A stretch of 64,000 nucleotides of DNA from Luscinia megarhynchos (taxonomy: Eukaryota; Chordata; Aves; Passeriformes; Turdidae), in the NCBI GenBank assembly GCA_034336665.1, contig JAPFBE010000003.1, forward strand, positions 67,437,352-67,501,351, written 5' to 3'. Shown one piece after another: positions 48,767 through 62,457 of the stretch. The position numbers were made by a program, and so were the translations under genes. Each line of letters begins with the position of its first letter. The first letter of the stretch is position 1. Below the pieces are notes generated by a model, which saw only the letters and a program-made list of their open reading frames with translations, did no database searches and was not told the DNA's origin.

Positions 48767-50716
48767 TTGGAGTGGGTAATGTACAATTGGAATTAATTAA
48801 AAGTGGTAGAGAAATGCTCACCCAGGCGTGTGATAATTTTGTTAACGTGATTTGGAAGGGTGAGAACTAAGATTTGGATACAGTCCCCGACAGCTTCTAT
48901 TCATAATGAAGCAGACACAGCTGTTTGAAGAAATTACAGCATAATCTCATCTTTGGCAGACCCTGTGGAAGTGTTGCTGTCTGTCATGAAGAGGACAGTA
49001 CTTCAGAGAGACAACTTTCTGCCTGACAAGCAATTAGAACATAGGCAGAGAAGAGATGATAGAGCAAATGTTAAATTTTTACATACTGGAAAGTGGCAGG
49101 AAGGCAGTTCTGATTCAAAAGTAAAACTGAAATTATTTGAAGACATTAAAAGTTTTTGTAGAGCGTGGCTCTGTAACATTTCCAGAATTTCAGTGGTTTA
49201 GTGTATTTAATGTCTCTATAGTCAATAAATTTTAATGATTTCATTGTTTACATGATTGTGTCTTTTATACCTTTGTAAGGATATTTATAAAAACTGAAGA
49301 TAGAACAGCTTATGGTTTCATAGGGCAAGGCAATCTTTTCTTTATACTTTAATTTTTATTCAATAATAAAACAGATGTCATTTTATCCAAATCATTAATA
49401 AATTTATGCTGGTCTATCAAATAAATTTTACAAAAAATATTATGAACAAAACAGACTTTAAACATTTGCCATATTTAGCTTCAAAAGTTTCTAAATAAAA
49501 ACTTTTCATTTTCAGTTCCAAATAATATTTCAAGATCAAATTTACTTCATCTTGCCAAGGTTTTCAAATGGCAAATTAGGTGATACAGAAAAGTTGCTTC
49601 CCCTACACAAATTGGTTTTTTCTTCCTAAGTAACAGGGTTATAACAAGCCCAGTGGAGAACTCCTGTTCTTGCTTTCACTAGACTTAGGATGAGCCATTT
49701 CTTTTTGGCTCTCTTCACTGTATTTCCAGAGAGATTTTTGGTTCAAGCCTTCAGTAATACGATTGCCTAACACAACACACCTGAGAGATGCCATGGAAGC
49801 AGCACCATTTCCAGTTTACTGGAAATCACCACCACATGCAACACTCCTGAAAGCCCAGCCAAAGGTAAAGGTGCTAAAGCAAGGTTGTCCCCTGACCTTC
49901 CCAAAGGAGGGGAGGTGGCAGCACCTGAAACAACAGGACTGAAAAATGGGCTGCCAGCATGAGACCAGCCCTGAAAATCACTGCAGCAGCTGGCAGTATC
50001 ATGATGGGTAATTGGCTTGCAAGTGCAACTTTCCTTTCTGAATAAACAGAAAAAAACCCCGAAAGAGATGTTCCATGTTAGAAGCATTTATATGCATCCT
50101 TAATTGCCTGTGTATGGCAACTGGAGGACATCAACAGAGTGGATGGAGCAAAGGGAATGCACTGCCTCTCCTTTGGCTCAATGCCCCTCTTCAGCACTGG
50201 AGTGTTTTATCTCACAGGCCCTACTCAGCGTGGGAAACAACCACGACCACGTGCTCTTGGCTAAAGAAATCAGCATTTTCTCCCTGGGGAACAGACCCAC
50301 AAGTTTTCCTCCCATGGCAGTGGCAATGGCAAACCAAGAGCAGAAATTCTTGTACAGTTTTGTAATTTACCTCCAGTTACGCTGTGGGGATCAGTATGTC
50401 TTCAATACAAACTCATCAAAAACCTTTCCAAATAATGTACATAATTTTCTTATCATAAGAAACTTCATATGAGTTTGGTGGGGGAATTTTTTGTCAAAAC
50501 TGCATTTTGTAATATAACACTCTAATCATTTATTGCCTGTGAGGCTGAATTCCCAAAGTACATTATATGGAAAATATCCTGCTGACTGCTATTTCAAAGG
50601 AGTACAAGATTTGGGATTAAAGATTCTGATTATCAAAACTGACAAATTATTTTCGTTATTAGCATCAATCAAGTCTCCACCAGGCATAAGCCTGAATAGT
50701 TGTTTTTCAAGACTTC

Positions 50717-50732
50717 TTTTTTTTTTTTTTTT
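50717..50732 (+). repeat. T16 homopolymer
   Basis: Sixteen uninterrupted T, with no associated element seen. Confidence 0.9.
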
Positions 50733-53639
50733 AACCTTTCTACCTGCTTTCAAATATTCACTGTTGGATAAGATAACCTAAGCTGATATAAACAATCCTA
50801 TTAATTAGTTATCCCTTAAAAGGCAGAAGTCTCTGTCTTACCAATGGCAACCAAGAGGCTGATTGATGATCACAGCAACTAACCTTTGAAAAAATGTCTG
50901 ATTTTGTTTTAATTCCAGATAAGCACACCTGGCTAAAGGTACAGGAACGACTCATAGTTTCTGGGGCACAATGCTGTTCAATTTGAGGACTTAAAAGAAA
51001 AACAAACAGCAGAAATGGAAAGCCAGTGTGAAGACAGTATCAGATAAGGGCATCCTGACTTTTTAAGTAGTACAAGCTGGTAAATTGAGCAAGGAAAGAC
51101 CTCAGCTCAAGCCATGTATATCTTTACTGCCACAGCCATGAGCAAAACACAGGCAGTACAAGAAAAGCTCAAATCAAGAGCCCAAAGGAGAGAAAATTAT
51201 CACTTATCACCCTAAGGCACCATAGAGCAAATGAAAACGGCAAGAAAGAAAGCAGTAAAGAAATTTTCTTGGAGAAAAACTATAGTCAAGGCAAAAATTG
51301 ATTCCTCTCAAACAAGTGCAAACAAATGGAAGAAAAAAATTACATATCAAATCTAGTCCATGCTGCCACAGTGAGCCCATCTGTTCACACTGAGACATAA
51401 CCCAGGGGCCAACCCCAAACACGGGGCATGGGGACAGCCCTCTGCCCTCCTCTGTTTGCCCAGGTGCCAGCAGGGGCACCTCACATGCCCACTGCACCAC
51501 TGAGCACTCCTGGGCACAGTGCCACTGATGAGAACAGGAGAGTGCAGGGAAGGTGACAGAGGCACCATCAGCTCCCACTGCCCTCTTTCAGAAGGGAGGG
51601 ACAGCAAAGGGATTCTGCCCATCCTTTCTGCTGCCTTCACTCACAGAGCCCAGCCACAAAATTACTATGTTCCCCTCTATCCAAAAACATGAACTGCAGC
51701 TCATCATAAAATCTGCAACAGCTGGACGGTGGATGCGTGGGGCCCCAAAACACTGCTTAATTTATTTCTGAGCAGCACAAAATCTTGATGTGGAAAGGGG
51801 ATTGTGAAATGTTTCCAAAATGATCATTGTTTTTTTTGCTAAGACTGCTAAATCTTTCCTGGCTTCCAAAAAACATCTGGGAGACAGAAATAAATAGATT
51901 TAGTTGTAACACTCAAAGATGAAAAAAAGTTCATAAATTTGCTTCCTCTTGAGCAAAAAACCCCAGAAACTCAGAAGCTTTGTCTACTCCAGCAAATTTA
52001 CCCACTGCTGATAAAGCAGTTACAGCTGGTACTGAACTCAGTTTAACTTCAAGTGTAGCCAAGGGTAAACTGTCTTTCCACATAATTTTTTTGAATTCTA
52101 CTGAATTCAACAGCAGGTAAATGTGTCAATTCTTAACTGAATACCTAAATACGAGTTTAAAACCCTAATTTTAGAGTGCTAGGTTTGCACATCTCAGTTT
52201 GAACATGACCAATTCTGTAATACTGTCAAATTTCAGAAATGCTACTGCAGTTGAACTTTCTAAACATTACTGCAATCCATCAGTAAAAACTGAAACAAAT
52301 GCAAAGCATTATCAGAAATTCTGCTAATTTGCTTTAACTTCAGTAAAAACCATCTTCCATAATTTGATCTGTATTTCCAGAATGACACTATATTTCCAAA
52401 ATATAGACCAAACATTGGAGATTTGGAAATATACATTTCCAAAATGTAGAACAAATTGTGACTTGTGACTACAGACCTAAGGGAGGAAAAAAGCACTGTT
52501 AATTTGTTTTAAAAACCAGTGTCAGGATGAAAACTGTTGAAATCCAGACTGGGCTCGGGACTAGAGGAGCCTGGTTACAAGAGTTACTACAACCCATTAA
52601 GAGCATAAATCTCACTGAGTTTTTATTCACACTTTTACTTTCCTATCAGGCTCAGTGAAATACATGAAGTAGGTTTCCAGGTGTAATTCCAACCATTAGT
52701 AAGGTAGGAGGAATATATACAAATATTCCACTCAGGCCACCCTGACTGAGAAGCTGGAATTTCAGATGCCACTATGTCTGTGGAGACCAAGGGCTCAGGA
52801 AGGGAGAACTGGAAAGGAGTGATCAGTGATCACCTAAGAGCACAGAAGGCAGAATGCAAAATCCTAATAATCAGAAAGGTGAAGCACAAGTAATGCATTG
52901 CCTGCCTGCTGCTGTTGATCCTGAAAGTGTATGTACTACAAGCACTCCACAGCCAACACTGCTCTGTAAACAGTTAAATTTGTTCCATTTAAAAAATTTT
53001 GTGTATATTGCTCAAAAACACTTAGAACAAATTGTAAAAAGACTGTCTGTCAAAAGGCCACCCCTTTTCATAAATTAACAGAAATTTGATTCAGCTACAG
53101 AACTCAATCACCATGCATTCCTTACACGTGTAAAAAAAATCAGAAAGACACAAACTTAGGGATTGCTTTCCCTATCCTATTTTTCAACGTCAAATTTACA
53201 TACAATAAAATAGCAGGATTTAATAGCTTTCTGCTCCTGTTTATTTTTAAAATGCCGTTAATTAGCAATTGTGCCCCAGGCATCTCCTGTATCTCTATCA
53301 GGTACAGATCAGCTGAAAAACCAGCAAGCTCCCACCTCCTCAGCCCAAAGAGAAAGGGATGTTTTGAGTTCAATGTTTCAACTTGCAGTAGTCCCACTCT
53401 CCACTTACCCCAACCTTGCAATTGTTTTCTCTCCCTCCTTCTCCAGTTGGAAGAGGTTCAGGCTTTGAAGCATGGGCAAAAGAGCTGGGCTTTCAAAGCA
53501 AAACACTGAAATCAGGGGAAAAGAAATAAAAGAAAGGTGTGCTGTAAGGGAAGCACCTGCAAATTCCCTTCCTTCTTCCTCCAGTTTGACAGCATCTACA
53601 AACTGAAGGAAGAAGGATGTGGTCTCCCAGGGAACTGCT

Positions 53640-54255
53640 CAAGACTTTCCAGCTTTGCTGGTGGAGCTGGTTGGGGGATGAGTGCTGGTGGAGGACAAGC
53701 TGAACATGAGTCAGCAGGGTGTCCTTGGAGCAGCAAAGGTTACCCAGGTACTGGCCTGCTTTAGAGAGTGGCCAGAGTGGCCAGCAGGTCAAGGAGGTGG
53801 CCCTTCCCTCTGCTTGGCATGCATGAGGCATCTGGAGCACTGTGTCCAGGTGTGGGCCTCAGGCTGCTGAGGATGAAAAGGATCCAGGGAAGGGCTACCA
53901 AGAGGGTTACAGATTTGGGGCATAAAAAGTATGAATATAGGGCCAAGGGGTCAGGGTTGTGTTAGCCTGAAAGACTGGAGCGTGGGAGTTACTTAACAGT
54001 TTCTTCCCAACTACCTAGAAAGGGCAATAACAGAGAAGACAGAGCCAGACTCACCTCCTAGGTGTTCAGCCAAAGAAAAAGAAGCAAAAAGAAAATCAAG
54101 CTGCAATAAGGAACATAAGAGGAATATAAGGAATGCAAGAAGAAAAAAAATGTTATAATGACAGAGGTGAGGCACTGGTACAGATCACCCAGAGGGGTTA
54201 TACAGTTTTCCTTCTTGGAGGACTCAAAAGGGTTCTGAGCATCCTGACCTAAAAA
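53640..54255 (+). mobile_element. CR1 LINE fragment, ORF2 3' portion, diverged
   Basis: Segments in order match the CR1 ORF2 3' part: GGAGGACAAGCTGAACATGA, GAGCACTGTGTCCAGGTGTG, GATCCAGGGAAGGGCTACCA and finally GAGGCACTGGTACAGATCAC. The middle (about 54060-54145) is A-rich and departs from the consensus. Stops and indels break the frame. The canonical 3' terminal repeat is not visible, so the end is approximate. Confidence 0.82.
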
Positions 54256-57200
54256 CAGTCCAGTTGTGTGCATGGCTTGAGGTAGGTGAAACCAGACAGA
54301 AGTCCTTTTTTAAAATCAATTTTTTCCATTATTCCGACAGCAGCAACTTCAAAGGGAGAGAAATTCCTTTGCTGAGGACACACTTCTGGAAATACCTCTG
54401 AACAAGACACAGTGCAGCCTGAAATTATTATTTTTATCTGCAATAAAGTGAACTTTGCCCAAAAAGAGTACCTGGAAAATGTGGCAGCCATTATTTGCTC
54501 AGCACTTCAGGAATGGAGAAGAATCACCTGTAGTGTAAAACTACTTTTCAGATAAAAGCCCCAGTTTTGGGTTAGAAGAAGCAATAATGCTGGAGCCACC
54601 AAGGATGTAGCAGAGGGTACCTACCAGTGACTTACAGTAGTTCAGGTAAAACTGGCAGGCACAAGTTCTCAACAGGCAGGAGAATACAATCCTTCTTCAT
54701 GCCACAATATTTATTTTTAAATCTATTGAGTTTTAGGCTGCCTCTATCTCTCCTGGCCAAGTCATTTCATGGTGTGGCCATAGTTAGATGACACAAAGTA
54801 AGGATACAAAATGAGTGTGACCCCTATAGGAATCTGCTTAGTGCAAGTAAATCAGTGCTACTCTGTTAGTGAGTGCCTTTGCATTCACTAACTCAGAAGA
54901 TCATTCAAAACACAAGTTTTATATATCTAAACACTAAATTATCCATTGTAAAAGCACTTAGCAATGGCTAGCTGCCCCAGGATTCTGCTAACTCATGTGG
55001 GGAAAAAACTGAAGGTAAAAATGGCTCCTTACTCTAAATATCCTCTCTGCTGAGCCTGGTATGTGAGTGCTACACTGAGATTCTGTTTCAGTCAAAAGTG
55101 TCAGAGACAGGAGAAGAAATTCCCTCTGTTTGACATCTGTGACATTTTTGTCAGTGAATTATTACTGCCAGAAAATTATAGTGTCTATTTTCTTCATTAT
55201 GTTAAATTAATCGTTTTCCCAGTGACATACAGACAAGAATAGACTTAGTTGCTCAAATCCACCTTGGTGGAGCAAGTAAAAGTTTTAGGCTACTTGCTGG
55301 CATGATGATGTGAGAGAGAGGAATGGCCTTGACTCTATGCAAGTGCTGCTCAGCAATAAACAAAACATTCCTGAATTATGAACACTGTTTCCAGCACAAA
55401 TCTGAAACATAGTCCCATATTAGCTGCTGTAAAGAAAACTAATTCTATTCAAGCTAAAAGCAGCACACAAAATTATGTTAAAATTTCTTTTATTCTACCT
55501 GAAACAGCAGCATATTCATTCAATCAAGCCCTACACTCTATTAGAGAAACAAATTCGACGTTATAAGAGTAATTAACACGTTACTGGAACAGAAGTCTTT
55601 TCTATCAGGAAAATAGGCAGAAAATCAAAAAGAACTGAAGAAATAAGGCAGAGCACTCTGTAAGAAGGAGAAAAAATTGTACTGCAACAAACTTTGCCAT
55701 TTGTAGAATGTGTATCTTAATCTGAATAAATATGTAATGGTGACTAATGAGTAGTACTGCAAGAATGCATAGCTGGACATGGCCAAGCTTAGATCTGAGA
55801 TGGAGCAGAGCAGTCATCCCACCTGCCCTTACCCCCTTCATTTATATGGATACCATTAAAACTACTGGAGTGGCTTTCAAAACACAGAACTTTCCTACAG
55901 CATGCCAATACAGCATCATGTACTTTCAAGAAGTCTGTGGGACTTTCATTTTCCCAAAGTAAAGGAGTCTCAGTGAACCAAAGTTGCAACTTTATTTTTC
56001 TTAGTTACTTCAGCACCTAGGAAAAAAAATTCTAAATAAAAAGTCTACCGTTGGCTTCCTTCAACCTCATAATTCACAGTGCATCAGTAGCCAAGTAGTC
56101 AGTAATATTCACTCACTGTGTCCTGAACTGGAAAGATATTGTAGATGTTTGGAAACAATTATAAAAGAAGACAGCACTGGATGACAGCAGAGAAAAATTT
56201 ACTTATGTGCTCTCAAAGAACTACAGAAGGAATGTACATGGACTAACTAATGTATCTTCAAATTCATTCTGAGTACTTTTAATATACATGAAAGCTGCTT
56301 AGAATGTTAGGCAGATCACAATACAACCCTCAGAAGTAGAAATGTTGTTACAATAATGAGAAAACTAAAGATTGCTTTTCCTTGAAACTGCAGAGATCTG
56401 CACCTCACGTACAGCTCTGAGCATGTCAATGTTTCAGTAAGAAATTGCAGGTCATCAAGAAAAGTGCAAGATAAATGCTTAGTAGGTTAGCAGTATCCCA
56501 TAATTAACCTCTGTGTGCCAGTAAGGTAGTTCATCAAACATTGTACTTAAATTTCATATGGAGACATGGAACTCTCATTAGATGTTTTTAAGAACATTTT
56601 AGACAAATCTTAGAAATTCTAGATTATCTTGCCTTGAAGAAGAGGAATGGATAATGTAACCTCCCTCCCAATCTTACTCTGTAACTTATCCGTGAAACTT
56701 TGGGAAAAAGCAATAAAAGAAACTAATATATGCAACGTGGATAAATAATGGCTGTGGGAACTATAAACTCCTGTCCTGCAAATGCTTCCATACAAGCTGA
56801 ACTTTATTATCTGAAGCCATCTTACAGATGTCAAGGGGATGACTCAGAGCAGTAAAATTATGGGTACACCACAGTGTTTGTTCTGTGAGTACAATAACTC
56901 TCACTTCTGTACAGCATGAGGAAAGATGACTGTTCACACTTCTATGCTGCCTCTTCGAGAGCTTCCAAATAAAAATAATTAATGTCTGGAAACGTCTGGC
57001 TGGAGAAGAGCTCTGGTAGTTTGTACAAGAAACAATTGTAGGATTCTGGACATAGAAAAAGTGATGGGGTGATGAATCAGTCAGTCTGTAATGTGTTCAT
57101 ACATCCATTTGGAGGGAATGGAGATGGAATAAGAAGGATCTAGTGTCAGAAGCTCCCACTTTTGCAGTCAGGATGTCTTGACACCAAGTGTTTTAGGATA

Positions 57201-60200
57201 CTGGCACATTCTTGCCATGATCTACAAAGAGACCTTAATATTGTCAGTCTTGAAGTGTTTTTGTCCAATATTGCAGGATACTTTTATACAGTTAACAAGT
57301 GGATGAGTCAATGATGATTTGCAGATATACCAATATAAATCCAAACATATACCTATTTTGTGGGAGAGTATTTCTCAGGATCTCTGAGAGCTGCTCTGGC
57401 TCTGGCCAAAGCACAGATAGTAGGCATGATCCCTAGAATCTTCTTGGAATGCTTCCATAGAAGGAGGGATAAGGGCTGTTAAGTCACACCTGGTTTGTCT
57501 TCACTGGACTAATATGCATTATGTCAGATGACCACATTAATAGTTTTGATGTAATTGCTTAGAGGGTTGGATCTCAAAAAGAAATAGCAGTTAAGCTGGT
57601 CTGTCTAACACACAATACTCCTAAAGTAACACTATTAGGGGTAATAGAAAGAAAATGAGAAAAGGAAAATTAAAGTGAAATGAACATTTCTCCTGCTGTG
57701 ACTCAGTCCTGCACCATGAGCTTTACTAGGGGCAGTTTTACTGCCTCAAATGGCTCAGGACCAAGCCTATTGCTATAATCATTAAAAAGTGATTAAAGGA
57801 GAGTACTGAAAAATAAACATCATGAAACTATTGCCCTCATGCTACAAAATGGATTATATTGGAGCTTGTTCATTTAGTCTCATTGTTTACTTACAGTAAC
57901 TTATACAAGGCAATAAGGGAATATAAATATCCAAAAGCACGGTGGAGAAATGAAAATATCCCCTCGCCAGGAGTAACACTAAAGAAGCAGGGTGCCTCTT
58001 GGGTATTCCACTCTTCTGAAAGGGAATTAACTTTCAAGAAAGTTTCCACTGGTTAACTGACAATGATGGCAGTAAATACAATACAGAAACTGCAAGAGTG
58101 CCTTTTTAATAACTGTGGTTAGTCTTCTTTTATTTGGCAAAGTGTCTGAATAGCGTTGTGACATTATATTAAACCATCTCACAGAGGACTCAGTCAGCTA
58201 ATGTACCATTGCTGGGCTTGAAGAAACATAAAGAAGACCTATTTATAAATAGCTTCTCTGTGTTCAGTGTTTTGGGTTTTTTATTCTTTCAAGGAAGGAA
58301 GGCTGTTGCCAAAAACTACATGCCAGTATCATTTGGCAAACTTTCTGTAGCGTTATCTGATCTGCAGAGACATTAAATCTGTCCTGCAAATACATATTCA
58401 ACAACTTATTAGAAGGTGGAATTTGTGGCCTATTACACAACTACATATACAGTTGATAAGACATAATAGAACAGCTGTTGTGGAGATATTTCCCCATAAT
58501 TCACTCCATGCAAGCAACAATATGCAGCTGACATCCTACTGAAAAATCTTGGAAAGCATGCTGACAGAAGTGAGTGTGCACAATCATTAGCTATGCTGCC
58601 ATTCTCATATACCTTTGTCCCCCTTTTGCTTCTTTTGCACTCAAAAGCTGCATCTTACACCAACGACAGGCTGCATGTCAAAAAGGGACTGCTCATGTAG
58701 GAACTTCAGCATCTGAATCACTATACACCAGGTAATTTTAGAAGTAGAGAACAGAAGAATGAAAGGTTTTCTTCCCTTGTTTGCTCATAAAGTTAAGTTT
58801 AAATAACTAAAATACATTTTCAAGAATGACACACCAGATGGTAAATTTCAGCCTAGATGTAGATTTTTTAATGAATGAAAATAAACCATTTACAGAAGAG
58901 GTTTTTTTAAGGGGTGTTTTTTGAAAAACAAACAGTGACAGACTCTTTGCTGTACAACAGCAGTAGGCATTGCCATAATGCAAAAGCAGGATGTTACAAG
59001 CTGTGGGGACACTTCTGCAGATCTTAAATCCATGCAAAACCTATCCAAGACCTTAATTACTTCCTCTGTAATACATGTATACCTAATCATGTTTCAACTT
59101 TCATCTTCTCTCCTTCCTTTCCCATAGTCTTGACATTTAATGTTCTGCTCAAACTACAAGCATGCAGAAAATTCTTTCATCTTATCCTTGGGGAAAGCAA
59201 GTGCAAAGCATCAATGAACGGTAACAAAATCTCTGCAATACCTATCCTCCTCATCAACTGAAAAATGCCAGCCAGTTTCATATGTTGCAGGAGTAGGCAA
59301 AAAATCGAGTGGTGTGAGTGCATAAGGAGTCAGATGGTGTCTCTGATCTGATTTCTGCTGTGTGATATGAAGTCTGTATTCCTATCATACACATGAAAGG
59401 AAAAGACATACAACTGCACTGGCAGCAACTGAAATGCAATCAAAATTTTTGTGCAGTCTTACTGCACATACTTACATTTTTAGGATGTTCTTTAAGGTGA
59501 TACGATTTAGTGAGGACATTTTCTGCTAAAACACAAGACCTCACAAAAACAAGAAACAGATTTCAGAATTGACAGCTTACATGTGTTAGGGCACTATTGA
59601 TTTTGATTCTGTGAATTGATTTTTAGGATGAAGGGAATATTAGATCACAGAGACCGTAGCATTTGATCATACAGTTGACTCTGGGGTATTCAAAGGCATT
59701 GTGTGTTGACACCAAGAATGTGGATAAATTAAGGGATTTCAGTGCTTGAGCAATGAGGCACAGGCACGCAAGATGAAGGTATAAGAAGGTCTGAAATCCA
59801 TGCACAGCAGGGATGATGTGCTGCCTGCACTGGCAAGGGTCCAGGCCAGCAATGATGCCCCCTGACACAATGAAAAATTATGAGTTCTCTTGTCTTTGCT
59901 AAATTCTTCCCAGTCTAAAATCTGTCCAGGATTTGGGAGCTGAGCATCTTAACAAAGGTTCATCATCCAAGTAATTAAGAAATGATTGTTTGTACCTCTT
60001 ATCTCTGTTACTCAGAGACATGTCCACCAGTCATTTCCAATTGTTTAGAGAATGCAAGAAATCCCAGAAGCTGAAGTGAGCCTGCATTCCTCCCTCCCCA
60101 TCCCTCATCAAATATAAATAAATCCAAAACACATTTGGTAAATTGCATGTTAGAATAAAAACACCACCAGGTTAGTGAAGGCCACTAGCAGAAGTCCTGT

Positions 60201-61929
60201 ATCATAATTGCATAGAGAGATTTTAAATTTTAAGTTATTATACTCACATACTTGTATATTGCTACTTGGGAATGGCTCAACATCTCAATGCTCAGAAAAC
60301 ATTGGAAATTACCTAATTTTATCTTACTTTAAATATTGCAGTGAGGATGGTGGAAGAAGCCATTTGTGAGCAGCCTTGACTTAAACACAGCAGCTAAAAG
60401 CCCTGGGTAAGGCAAGACTCACATGAAGTTCAAATTTGTCTTTTCAAATCCTATGTATTGAAGAGAATTTAATAAGTCATTCAGTAAGGATCTCCAGATA
60501 AAAATGTACCCAAATAAAGCACCACAATAATTTCCAGTGACAGATAAATTCATACAAAGGGAAATTTCTTAAGAGAAACTTTGGGAATAAAATATCCACA
60601 TTTATTAAAAAGATCCCTTGTTAGATGTAAACTGTCCTGGCTTTAGCTGGAAGACTACACTGTGGGAAGCATATGTGAGTTTTTCTGTAGAATAGCTGTT
60701 ATCACCAAAAAGAGTCTCTTTGGATCAGGCTATGCATATAAAAAGAAATTATCAGTGAAAATTATCCTGTGTGAACTGTGTTACTTTGTTTACACAGAAT
60801 GTCCCCCTTAATTTTTTTTATAATGAATGGTATTTCAAATTCATCATGTCAGACGAAGATACAACAATTACACCTTTCAGTTGCAATTACCTCTATTAGT
60901 GCAAATATTTTCCACCTGTTTGGTCTAGCTCTATTGTTGTATGAATTACACTGGCAATAATTTTTCCAAACAACAAAAATGCTCCTTTGATATCTCACTT
61001 TTTTCATAAAATACAATCTCATAGCACAGCTCCCTTGGTGAAATTACATACTTAAAATCAAAAAGGATATTAAGTGTTTAACAACAAGAAAAAAGAAAGA
61101 AAGTGGTATGGTAGCACTTCAGCCAACACCTAGACTAAAAGTACACATGACCAGGAATATTACTGAACAGGGCAGCTGGCTTGAAATGGCCCATCAGCCC
61201 ATCTTTATCCTTCCAAAAATTATTATCCCCCAAAACAGGGTGGATACTTGTAAGTGCATGCTTGAGAGTTCAAACACTGGAGATATTTTAAGTAAATGTT
61301 TGGGAGAATATTAGCCCTCATGGACCACAGTTGCACTGCCTGCCACTCCAAAGATTTAACCAGGAAATCAATTAGTATCCAGTAAGGCTCCCTGTCTAGT
61401 TTACCTGCATAGATGTGGCTGGGGGAAATACAAGAAAATGTAGCTGACGAAAGTGCAGCTTTTTGGGGTTCTGTGGAGAACCTCATCATACTCCCAGACT
61501 CCAAATCCCAATAAACTAAGTCTGAAAGGCAGGAATCAACCACTGAATAGTAATGGCCTACTGCTCCTGAAATTCTTTTACCCTGTTTTTTTGACTTTCC
61601 ACTCTGCAAAAGAGCATATGTACAAAATATGCCAGTAAAAACACAATCATACAAAAACATAAAAATACCTCATTTACATGGTATTTGTGTCTTCAAATTT
61701 AAAAACAACCATACATAGTCAGTGGAATCCCCCAGAGTGCAACTGAGTATCTTCTGCCCCATTTCTCACATGGCACCAAAGCCAGAGTCAAACCCTGTCA
61801 GGAGGAGATGCACTGCCTGGAGCATCCCACTGCTTTCTGCATCAGAATGTCTTTTTCTGCTCAACTGCCTAGAGCACTGTGCAGGACAGGCTTTTATCCC
61901 TCAGATGCACCTGAACCTTGCATAAGTTC

Positions 61930-62226
61930 CCAGCAAGAAATCGTGGAATATCTGGAATTGGAAGGGACTCAGGTCCAGCCCCTGGCCCTGCACAGGATAC
62001 CCCAAGAGTCGCATCACGTTCTTCAGAGTGTTGTTGAAAAGATTCTTGAGCTCTGTCAGTGTTGGTTCCATGACCACTTCCCTGGGGAGGCTCTTCCAGA
62101 GCCCAGCCACCCTCTGGGTCAAGAACCTTTTCCTAATCTCCAGCCTAAACCTCACCTGAAGCAGCTTCAGGCCATTATATCCCATTCTGTCACTGGGTAC
62201 CAAAGAGAAGAGATCAGTGCCTGAAT
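61930..62226 (-). mobile_element. CR1 LINE, 3' end (end of ORF2 plus 3' terminus)
   Basis: The minus strand carries the typical avian CR1 3' region. An open frame encodes RFRLEIRKRFLTQRV followed by LWKSLPREVV, the conserved C-terminal end of the CR1 ORF2 protein, and then a terminus ending CCAGATATTCCACGATTTC, the degenerate form of the short CR1 end repeat. The frame is still open through this segment, so the insertion is comparatively young, and it is 5'-truncated as most CR1 copies are. It is not expected to be active because the endonuclease and reverse transcriptase core are absent. Confidence 0.87.
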
Positions 62227-62427
62227 GTTCACAGCTAAACATCTGCTGCCTTTAAGAAAACAGGTTTTCACCCCTTTGGAGTTACTAATGTAGGTCAATT
62301 TTTTCAATCCAAGTAACCCAAACACCCCATTAAAATTCTACACATTTTTGGCAGGAAAGTTTCTATCTTGATTTTTTTAAAAGTAGAGATGAGAAGAAGG
62401 GAGTTACGACAATGTAAGTTAGTTTTT

Positions 62428-62457
62428 GTTTTTGGGGGGATTTTTTGGGTTTTTTGG
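62428..62457 (-). repeat. T/G-rich tract (C/A-rich on the minus strand)
   Basis: Runs of T separated by G runs. Read on the minus strand this is the same CCAAAA-type composition as the tracts on the plus strand. Confidence 0.8.

Noticed and set aside
60632..60670. TGTCCTGGCTTTAGCTGG, similar to the start of some avian LTRs
   Set aside because: Similarity ends after about 18 bases. No LTR end, polyadenylation signal or paired copy could be found.
61901..62242. Minus-strand 113-codon frame as a host gene
   Set aside because: It is the C-terminal end of the CR1 LINE ORF2 and is annotated as a mobile element.
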